DNA of 64,000 nt. It comes from Phenylobacterium sp. GTDB lineage: Bacteria; Pseudomonadota; Alphaproteobacteria; Caulobacterales; Caulobacteraceae. The translations under genes were made by a program, and so were the position numbers. Location of the stretch: assembly GCF_019636135.1 (NCBI RefSeq), contig NZ_JAHBYD010000004.1, positions 124,001 through 188,000 of the forward strand. The letters are read 5' to 3'. The notes beneath the pieces were generated by a model. That model did not search any database and was not told the DNA's origin. It worked only from the letters and a program-made list of their open reading frames with translations. Shown in pieces: positions 1 through 8,910 of this stretch (its first letter is position 1; each line of letters begins with the position of its first letter).

Positions 1-101
1 CGCGGCGGCGCTCGGCGGGCGACATGCGGCCGGCCGGAGCCCTGCGCAGAACAGGGTCGAGCGCCCGCCGCCGATTCAGGCCCTGGGTGAGGACGCCGAC
101 C

Positions 102-2063
102 ATGCCGAAGCGCAGATTCCTTGAAACCATCCGCCAGACAATGCCCGCCGTCGTCGGCGTGGCGGTGGTGGGCGGCGTGGTGGTGGGCGGCGGGGCCATC
201 GGCGCCCAGGTCGCGCAACAGAAACCGGCGCGCGCCGCCCCCGCCGCAAGCCCGGCGTCAGCGGCCAAGGCGCCGGCGGCGACGCAGCGCCTGCCCGGCT
301 ACAACGCCGACCGCAACGCCTATTTCGGCGACCTGCATGTCCACACCTACCTGTCCAACGACGCCTACATCTTCAACGTCCGCAGGACGCCGGACGATGC
401 CTACCGGTTCGCCAAGGGGGAGGCGATCGGACACGCCGCCGGCTTCGATGTCCGTCTTCAGGGCGGCCCCTTGGATTTCGTGGCCGTCACGGATCATGCG
501 GAGTACATGGGCGTCATCCGGGAAGCAGCCGACCCGGTGAACCCGCTGTCGAAGCTTCCGTTCAGCAAGGGGCTGATGAGCCCTGACCTCAACGAGATTC
601 AGCGGGCCTTCAGGGCATACGGCCAGGCGAGGCGCGACGGGACGTTGCCGGCGGAGTTCAACGACCCCGCGATCGTGTCGCGAGCCTGGCGCGAGGTGCA
701 GGACGCCGCCGCGCGCAACTACGCGCCGGGACGCTTCACCACGTTCGTCGGATATGAGTTCACGTCGGGGCTGGAAGGGCGCAATCTCCATCGCAACGTC
801 ATCTTCCAGACGGCGAACGTGCCAAGCCTGCCGTATTCGACCAGCGACTCCAACGACCCGGAAGATCTCTGGCGCAAGATGGACGCCTGGCGGGCGAAGG
901 GCGTCGAAGCCCTCGCGATCCCGCACAATTCCAACGGGTCCGACGGCCTGATGTTCGACGGCAGCCGTATGAGCGGACGTCCCCTCGACAGGGCCTACGC
1001 CGAGATGCGCGCCCGCAACGAACCGCTGGTGGAGATCAGCCAGACCAAGGGGACGTCCGAGGCGCATCCGTCCCTCTCGCCTAACGACGAGTGGGCCAAC
1101 TTCGAGATCATGGAGAGCTACATCGGGGCGGAAAAGCCGATCACCAAGTTCGATGGCGGCTACGTGCGACGCGCGCTCGAGGACGGAATTCTCCACCGCC
1201 AGAAGCTGGGCGTGAACCCGTTCAAGCTCGGCTTCGTCGGCGGCTCCGACACCCACAACGCCGCCCCGGGCAGCGTCGAGGAGCCCAACTACTTCAGCAA
1301 GGCCGGCCTGTCCGACGCCACGCCAGAGCGGCGGGGCTCGATTCCGGCAAAGGGCGCGAGGACCTGGGGCGACGACGAATCGGCCGCCGCGGGCGGGCGC
1401 TACAAGACCTGGGGCGCGTCGGGCCTCGCCGGCATCTGGGCCGAGGAGAACAGCCGCGGCGCTCTCTACGCGGCGCTGCGGCGCAGGGAGACCTTCGCGA
1501 CGTCAGGGCCCCGCATCAAGGTGCGCTTCTTCGCGGGCTACGACCTGCCGGCCGACCTGCTGACCCGGACCGACACCGTGCGCCAGGCCTATGCCCACGG
1601 CGTGCCCATGGGCGGCGACCTGCTGGCCTCGAAGGGCCGCGCGCCCAGCTTCCTGGTCTGGGCCGTGCGTGACCCGCGCGGCGGCTATCTCCAGCGCGCC
1701 CAGGTGGTGAAGGGCTGGATCGAGAACGGCCAGGCGAAGGAGAAGGTGTTCGACGTGGCCTGTTCGGACGGCCTCAAGGTCGGCGCGAACAGCCGCTGCG
1801 GCGACAACGGCGCGACCGTGAACCTGAAGACCTGCGAGCCCGACCGCTTCAAGGGCGACGTGGAGCTGCGGACGGTCTGGAAGGACCCCGAGTTCAACCC
1901 GAGGCAGCGGGCCTTCTACTACGTCCGCGTGCTGGAGAACCCGTCCTGCCGCTGGTCGACCTGGGACGCGCTGCGCAACGGCACGCCGCCCAACCCGAAC
2001 CTGCAACCCACCATCATGGAACGCGCCTGGTCCTCGCCCATCTGGTTCGAGCCCACCGCCTAG
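102..2063 (+). CDS. DUF3604 domain protein, membrane-anchored or exported, PHP-like metal site
   Basis: A 653-residue protein of the DUF3604 family. The start at 102 is preferred over the upstream ATG at 24 because a GGTGAGGA ribosome site precedes it and it begins a good export signal: a basic start (MPKRR) then a Val/Gly/Ala-rich hydrophobic segment at about 14-37, followed by an Ala/Pro-rich linker. The body opens with FGDLHVHTYLSND (about 75-87), then VTDHAEY (129-135), IPHNSN (about 273) and GGSDTHNA (about 379-386). These His/Asp clusters resemble the metal-binding motifs of PHP-type phosphoesterases, so a metal-dependent hydrolase in the periplasm is a reasonable inference. No substrate is established for the family. 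The gene is convergent with the AcvB-like gene, with only 40 bases between the stop codons. Confidence 0.85.
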   Translation: MPKRRFLETIRQTMPAVVGVAVVGGVVVGGGAIGAQVAQQKPARAAPAASPASAAKAPAATQRLPGYNADRNAYFGDLHVHTYLSNDAYIFNVRRTPDDAYRFAKGEAIGHAAGFDVRLQGGPLDFVAVTDHAEYMGVIREAADPVNPLSKLPFSKGLMSPDLNEIQRAFRAYGQARRDGTLPAEFNDPAIVSRAWREVQDAAARNYAPGRFTTFVGYEFTSGLEGRNLHRNVIFQTANVPSLPYSTSDSNDPEDLWRKMDAWRAKGVEALAIPHNSNGSDGLMFDGSRMSGRPLDRAYAEMRARNEPLVEISQTKGTSEAHPSLSPNDEWANFEIMESYIGAEKPITKFDGGYVRRALEDGILHRQKLGVNPFKLGFVGGSDTHNAAPGSVEEPNYFSKAGLSDATPERRGSIPAKGARTWGDDESAAAGGRYKTWGASGLAGIWAEENSRGALYAALRRRETFATSGPRIKVRFFAGYDLPADLLTRTDTVRQAYAHGVPMGGDLLASKGRAPSFLVWAVRDPRGGYLQRAQVVKGWIENGQAKEKVFDVACSDGLKVGANSRCGDNGATVNLKTCEPDRFKGDVELRTVWKDPEFNPRQRAFYYVRVLENPSCRWSTWDALRNGTPPNPNLQPTIMERAWSSPIWFEPTA

Positions 2064-2103
2064 CGCGGGTATCGGTGGGCCGGCCTGTCCCCGGGATCCG
2101 GCC

Positions 2104-3585
2104 TCAGATCCCGGCGGCGCGGAGGATGGCGTTGCTGACCGGCGCGTAGTCGCCGTCGAAGTGGTGGTCGCCGGCGACCCTGATCGGCTGGATCAGTCCG
2201 GGCGCGAAGCCGGGGCAGGCGTCGTTGCGCTCGCGGTCGCCGTAGATGCAGACCTTCGGCACGTCGCGCAGCCCCTGCAGGACCGGCGCCAGGGGATAGG
2301 CGCTGGACGCGGTTAGGTTCAGCCAGTCGCCGGGCCGGAACTCCAGCTCGCCGTCCTTGCTGACGCCCACGAGGGCCACGAGGCGGACGTGGCTGCGGAT
2401 GTCGGGCGGCAGGCGCGCGACGATGGCCGGCAGGGCGTCGGCGCCGAACGAATAGCCGGCCAGGATCACCCTGGACCTGCCCCAGGCGGCCATGTAGCGG
2501 CGCAGGACGGCGGTGAGGTCGCGCGCCGCCTCGTCGGACGTGCGCGCGGTCCAGAAATAACGCAGGGCGTCGTAGCCCACGACGGGCACCCCACCCCTGG
2601 AGAGCCCCGCCGCGAGGCCCTGGTCGATGCCGGCCCAGCCGCCGTCGCCGGAATAGAGCACCGCCATGGTGTCGCCGTGGCCGGGCGCGTTCACCTCGAC
2701 CAGCGGCAGGCCGGCCAGGCGCCGGGCCGCCGATCCCGAGGCGACCGGGGCGGCCGGCGCGGACGCGGCCGGGTACAGGCTGGCGAAGGCGGTCGCGAGC
2801 CGCGGCGCCCAGTTCGCGGGCACGGAGTAGCCGTGGCCCACCTTCGGCAGGTCGACGATGCGGCCGCGGGGGACCTGCGCCATGAAGGCGTGCGCCTGGG
2901 CGGCGGGGCAGGTCTCGTCCCGGCCGCCCTGCATGACGATGAACGGCGCGGTGAGCGTCGCCGAGGGCGCATAGACGAAGCCGAGCGCGGGATCGGGGCG
3001 GTGGGCGAGCTTGCCGACGCCCGCGCTCATCGGCTTCGGGGTCTTGAGGTCGGGGCAGAAGCCGAGCGCGATCGCGCCCTGGAAGGTGGCGGCCGGCGCC
3101 TGGGCCAGGGCGCCGTAGGCGATCGTGGCGCCCGAGGAGTAGCCGACGACGACGGGGCGATGGTAGCGCGTGAAGCCGAGGTCCTTCTGGACGGCCTGCG
3201 CCAGGGCGGCGAAGTCGCCGGCGGGGTAGAAGGCCTCGGCGCCGGCCTGGGTCTGGGCCAGGTACCTGCGGATGTCGACGCCCACGACGGTCGCGTCCAT
3301 GCGGGCCAGTTGGCGCGCCATGTCGACCACGCCCTGGTTCCAGCCGCCGTCGCCCGAGACGAACACCACGAAGCGGCCGGGCTCCTTCGAGGTGCGGTAG
3401 ACGGTCACCGGGCCGGCCGGGCCGAAGCGGTAGCCCGTCTCGGTCATGGGGCCGTTGGCGGGCGCCGCGGCGAGCGGCGCGGGTGCGGGCGGAGCAGGGG
3501 GCGCCGGCGGCCGGGTGGCGGCGAAGGTGGCGGTCGTGAGCGCCGCGACGGCGGCGCCGGCGATCAGGGTGCGGATCAGGTTCAT
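2104..3585 (-). CDS. acvB: AcvB/VirJ family periplasmic protein, probable lysyl-phosphatidylglycerol hydrolase
   Basis: A 493-residue exported protein with an N-terminal signal (MNLIRTLIAGAAVAALTTA) followed by a Pro/Ala-rich linker. It contains two VirJ-type alpha/beta-hydrolase units in tandem: the first carries FVSGDGGWNQG and GYSSGAT (about residue 145), the second LYSGDGGWAGID and GYSFGAD (about 378), both serine-nucleophile G-x-S-x-G elbows. This two-unit layout is that of AcvB; VirJ has the second unit only. In Agrobacterium and Rhizobium, AcvB/AtvA removes or handles lysyl-phosphatidylglycerol made by LpiA. Here the gene follows mprF/lpiA on the same strand after 90 bases, the same lpiA-acvB order, which strongly supports the call. 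Activity itself is inferred. Confidence 0.85.
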   Translation of the reverse strand: MNLIRTLIAGAAVAALTTATFAATRPPAPPAPPAPAPLAAAPANGPMTETGYRFGPAGPVTVYRTSKEPGRFVVFVSGDGGWNQGVVDMARQLARMDATVVGVDIRRYLAQTQAGAEAFYPAGDFAALAQAVQKDLGFTRYHRPVVVGYSSGATIAYGALAQAPAATFQGAIALGFCPDLKTPKPMSAGVGKLAHRPDPALGFVYAPSATLTAPFIVMQGGRDETCPAAQAHAFMAQVPRGRIVDLPKVGHGYSVPANWAPRLATAFASLYPAASAPAAPVASGSAARRLAGLPLVEVNAPGHGDTMAVLYSGDGGWAGIDQGLAAGLSRGGVPVVGYDALRYFWTARTSDEAARDLTAVLRRYMAAWGRSRVILAGYSFGADALPAIVARLPPDIRSHVRLVALVGVSKDGELEFRPGDWLNLTASSAYPLAPVLQGLRDVPKVCIYGDRERNDACPGFAPGLIQPIRVAGDHHFDGDYAPVSNAILRAAGI

Positions 3586-3675
3586 GTCGGGCCCCGGGGC
3601 TGAGACGGGCGGCGCGGTCGCTCTCCGCGCGGTCCCCTTCTCGCGCCCGAAGCCGGCGCCGGCGTCTCGTCAGGC

Positions 3676-6321
3676 TTACGGCTTTGTGAGACTTGGGGTG
3701 AGGCTTGGACGCGGGGCCGCTTCCCGCCCGACGAGCCGCGTCACGTCGATGAGGGCGCCGGCGAGCGCGAGGGGCGGGGCGGCGAGATAGCGCGGCGTCC
3801 AGACCGGATCGAACTTGGCCTTGAAGGCGCGCAGCCCCTGGAACCCGTAGAACCGTGCGCCCCGGCGCGCGACCTCGCCGCCGACCTTGTGCCACAGGGG
3901 CGCCAGCGGGTGCTCGTTGAGGCCGGCGAGCGGCGCGAGGCCGAGGTTGAAGCGCTGGTAGCCCTCCGCCCGCGCCCAGCGCATCAGTTCGATGAAGAGG
4001 AAGTCCATGACCCCGCCGGCGTGGGACGGCACGTGCCGCATCAGGTCGACGGAGGCCTCGACCCGGCCGCCGGTCCAGACGTTCGCGAACGCCACGATGC
4101 GCCCCTCGTGCCGCACGAGGGCGACGGGGTCGTGGCGCAGCACCGCCGGGTCGAAGCGGCCCAGCGAGAAGCCCTTCTCCGTCCCCCCGTGCGCCAGGAG
4201 CCAGGCCTCGGAGATCGCCTCGAGCTGCGTCAGCAGCGCCTCGGACGGCGGCGCGCAGACCAGTTCGAAGGTCAGGCCGTCGCGCTGGGCGCGCGCGTGG
4301 GCCTGGCGCAGGTTGCGCCGGCGGCCGCCCACCAGGCTGAAATCGGCCAGGGGCACCTTGGCTTCCTCGCCGAGCTTGAGCAGGACGAGGCCGAGGTCCA
4401 GGTAGTCGACCAGCCAGTCCGGCGTGCCGTGGTAGATCACCAGGCGCGCATCGGCGCGGTCGGCGGTCTCCTTGAGTTTCCACAGCAGCCGGCGACCGGC
4501 GTCCCGGTCGCCCACGGGATCGCCCATGCTGATCAGGCTGCGGCCCTGGGCGCCGTACATGACGAAGGCGGCGTCGTCCGGGGCGCGGAGCAGCGCCTTG
4601 TCGCCGATCAGGGCGAGCCGGGCGGTGGTGTCGGGGCAGGCCTCGACGAGCGGCCGGACCGCGTCGATCCCGGCGTCTCCCGCCACGTCGGCGTGGGCCG
4701 TGCCCGCGCGGGCGAGCACCGAGGCGCCGGCCGCCAGCAGGGCGGCGCCCAGCACGGCCAGGCCGCGGAGGAAGCGGGCCGGGTCGGCGCGGTAGCCCAC
4801 GTCGGCCAGCAGGTGCGTCTCGAAGGGCGTGTCGGCGTAGATCCAGAGCCCGAGCGCGGCGGCCCCGGTCACGACGGCGAGCAGGCCGGCCGACCACCAG
4901 GAGATCCACTGGCCGTCGCTCCACGCCCCGCGCCGCCGGAAGGCCCGGCGCGACAGGACGAGCGCCACGCCGAAGACGGCGGTGAGGAGCGCCGGCCCGA
5001 GATCGAGCCCGCGCAGGAGGGCGGTGGAAGCCCCGACGGCGGCGGCGAGCGCGGCGACGCCCACCGCCTGGCGGCGCCGGCGCATGAGGCCCAGCGCCGC
5101 CGCCATCAGCGCGAGGCCGGCGACCAGCGACAGGAGGTGGCTGGTCTCCAGGACCAGCAGGGGCACGGTGGCCCTGAGCACGGCGAGGCGCTCGGGCGCG
5201 ATGCGCCCGACGGCCGTGAGGATCAGCAGCGCGCCGAGCGCGAAGGCCGCGACCGACAGCACGGCGGGGGCGGCGATCGCCCAGGAGCGCCGGACCCGGG
5301 CGAGACCCGTGCCTTCGGCCAGGCCGGTGCGGACGAGGACGCCGGCGGCCAGGGTCAGCGGAACGACGTAGTAGATCAGGCGGTACCCCAGGAACGCGGC
5401 GGCCAGGGCCGAGCGCGACGCCTCCGGCAGCAGGGTCAGGATCACGCCCTCGAACACGCCGGCGCCGCCGGGCACGTGGCTCACCAGGCCCACGAAGGTC
5501 GCCAGGACGTAGGGGCCGACGAAGGCCTGGTAGGCCACCGCGAGATGGGGCAGGAGGACCCAGGCCACGGCGGCGGTGACCGCGGTGTCCACGAGGCCCA
5601 GGCCGACCTGGGCCAGCGCGGTCCGGAGCGGCGGCAGGGACAGGGCGTGGCCGAGGATCGTCACCTGGCCGCGCAGCGTCGCGCAGGCCGCGACGTAGGT
5701 CGCCGGGCCCGACAGCAGCAGCAGGCCGAGCCCCCGCGCCAGCGCGGGCGAGACCGGCAGTACGGCCGCGGCGAGGCCGGGCTCGAGGGCCAGGACGAGG
5801 CCGCCGAGGCCGGCCATGCCCAGGCCGAAGGTGACGCCGTAGAAGGCGGTGACCTGCGCCACCGTCGCCAGCGATGCGCCATAGGGCGCGTAGAGCCGCG
5901 CGCGGATCGCCGTGCCGGTCACCAGGGCGAACCCCAGGGTGTGGGCGAAGGCGTTGCCGCAGAACGCGCCCAGCGTGCTGGTGCGGAAGGGCGCCTTCAC
6001 CCCGGCCCAGCGCAGGCCCAGCGCCTCGATCAGCGCCAGGAGGCCAAAGCTGGCCGCCGTGAGGCCGGCCGCGGCGGCGAGAGGCGCGGGGCCCCAGGCG
6101 ACGGCCTCGGCCGCCACCTGTTCGAGCCGCAGCCCGTGGAACTCGCGCCAGAGCACCCAGGCGGCCGCCAGCAGCAGCAGGAACGGGGCGGCGCGGCCCG
6201 CCCAGCGGAAGAAGGTCTGGCGCATGTCGGCCCCTGTCCGGAACGCGTCGCCGCATTGGAGCGGAACCGGCGCCGGCTGAACAGCCGGCGTCGGACGGAG
6301 CGCCTGGCCCACCTCGGTCAT
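3676..6321 (-). CDS. mprF: Bifunctional lysyl-phosphatidylglycerol synthase/flippase MprF (LpiA)
   Basis: An 881-residue inner-membrane protein. The N-terminal half (about 33-520) is a series of hydrophobic helices, covering the flippase-type region that moves the aminoacylated lipid to the outer leaflet. The C-terminal third (about 560-865, from LIGDKALL to FKAKFDPVWTPRYL) is the DUF2156 GNAT-like synthase that transfers lysine from lysyl-tRNA to phosphatidylglycerol; FNLGLAPLAGL and FYGFQGLRAFKAKF are typical of this domain. The start at 6321 is chosen because GAGGAG lies six bases before it; an internal ATG at 6225 (MRQTFFRW) is a weaker alternative. Known role of the family: reduce negative surface charge and give resistance to cationic peptides and acid. 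It lies 84 bases after the sensor-kinase gene and just ahead of acvB. Confidence 0.93.
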   Translation of the reverse strand: MTEVGQALRPTPAVQPAPVPLQCGDAFRTGADMRQTFFRWAGRAAPFLLLLAAAWVLWREFHGLRLEQVAAEAVAWGPAPLAAAAGLTAASFGLLALIEALGLRWAGVKAPFRTSTLGAFCGNAFAHTLGFALVTGTAIRARLYAPYGASLATVAQVTAFYGVTFGLGMAGLGGLVLALEPGLAAAVLPVSPALARGLGLLLLSGPATYVAACATLRGQVTILGHALSLPPLRTALAQVGLGLVDTAVTAAVAWVLLPHLAVAYQAFVGPYVLATFVGLVSHVPGGAGVFEGVILTLLPEASRSALAAAFLGYRLIYYVVPLTLAAGVLVRTGLAEGTGLARVRRSWAIAAPAVLSVAAFALGALLILTAVGRIAPERLAVLRATVPLLVLETSHLLSLVAGLALMAAALGLMRRRRQAVGVAALAAAVGASTALLRGLDLGPALLTAVFGVALVLSRRAFRRRGAWSDGQWISWWSAGLLAVVTGAAALGLWIYADTPFETHLLADVGYRADPARFLRGLAVLGAALLAAGASVLARAGTAHADVAGDAGIDAVRPLVEACPDTTARLALIGDKALLRAPDDAAFVMYGAQGRSLISMGDPVGDRDAGRRLLWKLKETADRADARLVIYHGTPDWLVDYLDLGLVLLKLGEEAKVPLADFSLVGGRRRNLRQAHARAQRDGLTFELVCAPPSEALLTQLEAISEAWLLAHGGTEKGFSLGRFDPAVLRHDPVALVRHEGRIVAFANVWTGGRVEASVDLMRHVPSHAGGVMDFLFIELMRWARAEGYQRFNLGLAPLAGLNEHPLAPLWHKVGGEVARRGARFYGFQGLRAFKAKFDPVWTPRYLAAPPLALAGALIDVTRLVGREAAPRPSLTPSLTKP

Positions 6322-6405
6322 CGGGGTCTCCTCACGGGTCCCCGATCCTGGCCCGCCCGGCTGTCGGCGGACCCGTCGTCAACCTTGCAGGAAGTTGAGG
6401 CGCGC

Positions 6406-7764
6406 TCAGGCCCGCGAGAGCTCCAGGACCACGCGGAGGCCGGGCGCGTTGTCCTCCAGCAGGAGGCGGCCGCGGTGCAGCTTGGCGCATGCCGCCGCGA
6501 TGGCCAGGCCGAGCCCGGACCCGGAGGTGGTGCGGGCGCGATCCAGGCGCACGAACCGCTCGACGACGCGGCCGCGGTCGGCCTCGGGAATGCCGGGCCC
6601 GTCGTCGGCGACGATGCAGCGGACGCCGTCGCCGTCCGCGGCGACGCGGACCTCCACCCGCGCCCCGCTCCCGGCATGGCGCGCCGCATTGTGGATGAGG
6701 TTGCCGATCGCCTGCCGCAGCAGCACCTCGTGACCCTCCAGGGTCACGTTCCGCGCCGGCGCGACATGCAGGGTCTGGCCGGCGTCCTCCACGACCGGCG
6801 CGAAGAGGTCGGCGACCTCCTCGAGCAGCGCGCCGAGGTCCACGGGCTGGAACATGTCGCGCGACACCCCGGTCTCGGCGCGGGCGATGTCCAGCAGCGC
6901 GCCTGCGGTGGCCAGCGCCTGGTCCGCCTGGTCCCACGCCTGCCCGATCAGCTCGATCCGCGCCGCATCGTCGATCCCGGCGTCCAGGGCGCGGGACAGC
7001 GAGCCCTTCATGCGCGTGAGCGGCGAGCGCAGGTCGTGGGCCAGGCTGTCGGTGACCATCTGCAGGCCGGTCATCAGCTCCTCGTTGCGGTCGAGCATCG
7101 CGTTGATGGCGCCGCCCAGCCGGTCGAAGACGTCGCCGCCGGGCGTGCTGGGGGCGCGCGCGGAGGTCTTCCCCGCCGCGATGTCGCCCGCCGTCCGCGC
7201 GATGGCCTCGGCGCGCGTGTAGACCACCCGGGCGATCCAGAGGCTGACGGCCAGGAGCGCGCCCAGGGCCACGGCCAGGGAAACGCCGGCGCCGACCGCG
7301 AAGGTCTGGCGCAGGCGCGTCCGTTCGGTCAGGTCCTCGTAGACCACCAGGGTCCCGCCCGTGGCGATGGGCTGGACCAGCACCGACCAGGGCGAAGGCT
7401 TCCCGTTCTCCCGGATCTGCACCTGCGTCAGGCCCGGCGGCGGAAGCTGCGACCACGGCAGCAGGCGCACCCCGCCCAGCAGGGCGCCGTCGTTGGCGAA
7501 CACCGCATAGCGGAAGCCTTCCACGGCATGGGCGCGCTCCTTGCGGTCGAGGGCCCTGGCCAGCGGGGCGAGGCCTTCCACATGCGCGAAGGCGACGAAG
7601 TAGTCCCGGGCCGAGGCGGCGACCTCGCGCTGGCGCTCGGCGATGATCCGCTCTCCCACCGCGTCGATCAGGCCGACGCCGGCGAGCAGCGCGGCGACCG
7701 CGGCGACCACCAGCGCCAGGACGAGCCGGCCCGGACGGAGCTGCGCAGGGGGCGGTCGGCTCAT
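6406..7764 (-). CDS. HAMP-domain sensor histidine kinase
   Basis: A 452-residue membrane kinase. One helix at about 12-34, a periplasmic sensing segment of about 120 residues, a second helix at about 155-183, and a HAMP linker. The dimerisation/phosphoacceptor box is LAHDLRSPLTRMKG (about 238-251) and the ATPase domain carries NLIHNAARHA (N box), ADDGPGIP (G1) and GSGLGLAIA (G2). The start codon overlaps the response-regulator stop in an ATGA, so the pair is translationally coupled. The signal is unknown. The next gene downstream on the same strand is mprF, so the pair may govern envelope charge; that link is inference from order only. Confidence 0.93.
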   Translation of the reverse strand: MSRPPPAQLRPGRLVLALVVAAVAALLAGVGLIDAVGERIIAERQREVAASARDYFVAFAHVEGLAPLARALDRKERAHAVEGFRYAVFANDGALLGGVRLLPWSQLPPPGLTQVQIRENGKPSPWSVLVQPIATGGTLVVYEDLTERTRLRQTFAVGAGVSLAVALGALLAVSLWIARVVYTRAEAIARTAGDIAAGKTSARAPSTPGGDVFDRLGGAINAMLDRNEELMTGLQMVTDSLAHDLRSPLTRMKGSLSRALDAGIDDAARIELIGQAWDQADQALATAGALLDIARAETGVSRDMFQPVDLGALLEEVADLFAPVVEDAGQTLHVAPARNVTLEGHEVLLRQAIGNLIHNAARHAGSGARVEVRVAADGDGVRCIVADDGPGIPEADRGRVVERFVRLDRARTTSGSGLGLAIAAACAKLHRGRLLLEDNAPGLRVVLELSRA

Positions 7765-8444
7765 GGCCGCTCGGAGAGGCGATAGCCCGTGCCGCGCAGG
7801 GTGTGCAGCAGCGGCGTCTCGAACCCTTCGTCGATCTTCTTGCGCAGGCGGCTGATGTGGGTGTCGACGACGCTGGTGTGCGGATCGAACCGGTAGTCCC
7901 AGACCTGCTCCAGCAGCATGGTGCGGGTCACGACCCGGTCCTTGTGGCGCAGGAAGTACTCCAGCAGCTTGAACTCGCGCGGCAGCAGGTCGACGCCCCG
8001 GCCCGCGCGGGTGACGCGGCGCGTGAGCAGGTCGACGCTGAGGTCGCCGCAACGGAGCTCGGTCTCCACCTCCTTGCCGGGCTTGCGGCGCAGCAGGTTC
8101 TCGATCCGGGCGGCCACCTCGGAGTAGCCGAACGGCTTGGTGATGTAGTCGTCGCCGCCGGCCCGCAGGCCCTTCACCCGCTCGTCGATGTGGGCCAGGG
8201 CGCTGAGGATGAGGATCGGCGTCTCGACGCCGGCCGCGCGCAGGGCCTTCACCACGCTGAGCCCGTCCATGGTCGGCAGCATGCGGTCCATGACGATGAG
8301 GTCGAACCCGGAGCCGGAGCCCATGAAGAGGCCGTCGCGCCCGTCGGCCACGTGCTCGACGGTGAACCCGTCCTGGCGCAGGCTCTTCGCCAGGAAATCG
8401 GCGGTCTCGGCGTCGTCCTCCACGACGAGGATTCGGCGGCTCAT
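7761..8444 (-). CDS. OmpR/PhoB-family response regulator
   Basis: A 227-residue two-domain regulator. The receiver has the acidic pair E9-D10-D11, phosphoacceptor D53 within LIVMDRMLP, and a lysine in the KPF element at about 105 (YITKPFGYSE). The C-terminal half (about 130-225) is a winged-helix DNA-binding domain ending in HTLRGTGYRLSERP, with TSVVDTHISRLRKKID as the recognition region. It is transcribed ahead of its cognate kinase with a four-base ATGA overlap. The CusR/QseB-like length gives no more specific function. A PsiF-like gene lies immediately upstream on the same strand. Confidence 0.93.
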   Translation of the reverse strand: MSRRILVVEDDAETADFLAKSLRQDGFTVEHVADGRDGLFMGSGSGFDLIVMDRMLPTMDGLSVVKALRAAGVETPILILSALAHIDERVKGLRAGGDDYITKPFGYSEVAARIENLLRRKPGKEVETELRCGDLSVDLLTRRVTRAGRGVDLLPREFKLLEYFLRHKDRVVTRTMLLEQVWDYRFDPHTSVVDTHISRLRKKIDEGFETPLLHTLRGTGYRLSERP

Positions 8445-8536
8445 GCGGGTCTCCTTGGCCGCGACCCTACGCGGATCGTCCAGCGAGGCAAACGGGCCTG
8501 CGGCCGCCTGAAGCGCGAAGGCGGACGGCCCTGGCG

Positions 8537-8755
8537 TCAGCCCTTGGAGACGCAGGCCTTCATGAAGGCGGCGCGCGTGCCCGTGTGGCTCTTCTGCGCC
8601 GTCCAGGCGGCTTCACAGGCCTGCTGCTTGCCGCCGTGGGGGGCGGCGGTCCGGGCCGCGGCGGGCGCGGGCTTGGGCGCAGGGGCGGCGGCGAAGGCCG
8701 TCGGGCCGAGGGCGAGGCTCGCGGCGAGGGCGGCCGGGACGAGGACGTTGCGCAT
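8537..8755 (-). CDS. Small exported PsiF-like protein
   Basis: A 72-residue protein starting MRNVLVPAALAASLALG, a clear signal peptide with probable cleavage around AFAA-AP (about 22-24), then an Ala/Pro linker and the motif C-x3-W-x3-K-x4-T-x3-FM-x2-C (CEAAWTAQKSHTGTRAAFMK, residues 47-66, then C69). This fits the PsiF repeat seen in a phosphate-starvation-induced protein of enterobacteria and in many alphaproteobacterial small proteins. The two cysteines probably form a disulfide. AAGGAG six bases before the ATG supports the start. It is the first gene of the minus-strand group leading into the two-component system. Its function is unknown. Confidence 0.75.
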   Translation of the reverse strand: MRNVLVPAALAASLALGPTAFAAAPAPKPAPAAARTAAPHGGKQQACEAAWTAQKSHTGTRAAFMKACVSKG

Positions 8756-8910
8756 GTGGGACTCCTTGGCGACCGGGCGGCTGTGGCGCCGGTGACGACG
8801 AGAAGACCGCGCCCGGCCCACACCGCCTGCGGCCCGAAACTTACATCGGTGTGAGAGGCCCGGCGCCGACGGCGTTTCGCAGGCGGCGCGGCCTTGGCTA
8901 GAAAGGCGGC

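Noticed and set aside
1..101. Possible N-terminal extension of the DUF3604 gene from the ATG at 24
   Set aside because: The 26 extra residues are Arg/Ala-rich, would bury the export signal, and the ribosome site lies before 102. I see nothing else in the first 101 bases.
3889..7785. A 1298-codon open frame on the plus strand opposite mprF and the sensor kinase
   Set aside because: It lies antisense to two well-supported genes and its translation is Gly/Arg/Gln-rich without any domain. Long antisense frames are expected at this GC content. The same applies to 2060-6256 (minus), 56451-59681 (plus) and 59272-62784 (plus).
8445..8536. Possible small RNA or regulatory gene between the PsiF-like gene and the response regulator
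   Set aside because: Only 92 bases with no clear stem-loop or promoter; read as a normal operon spacer.
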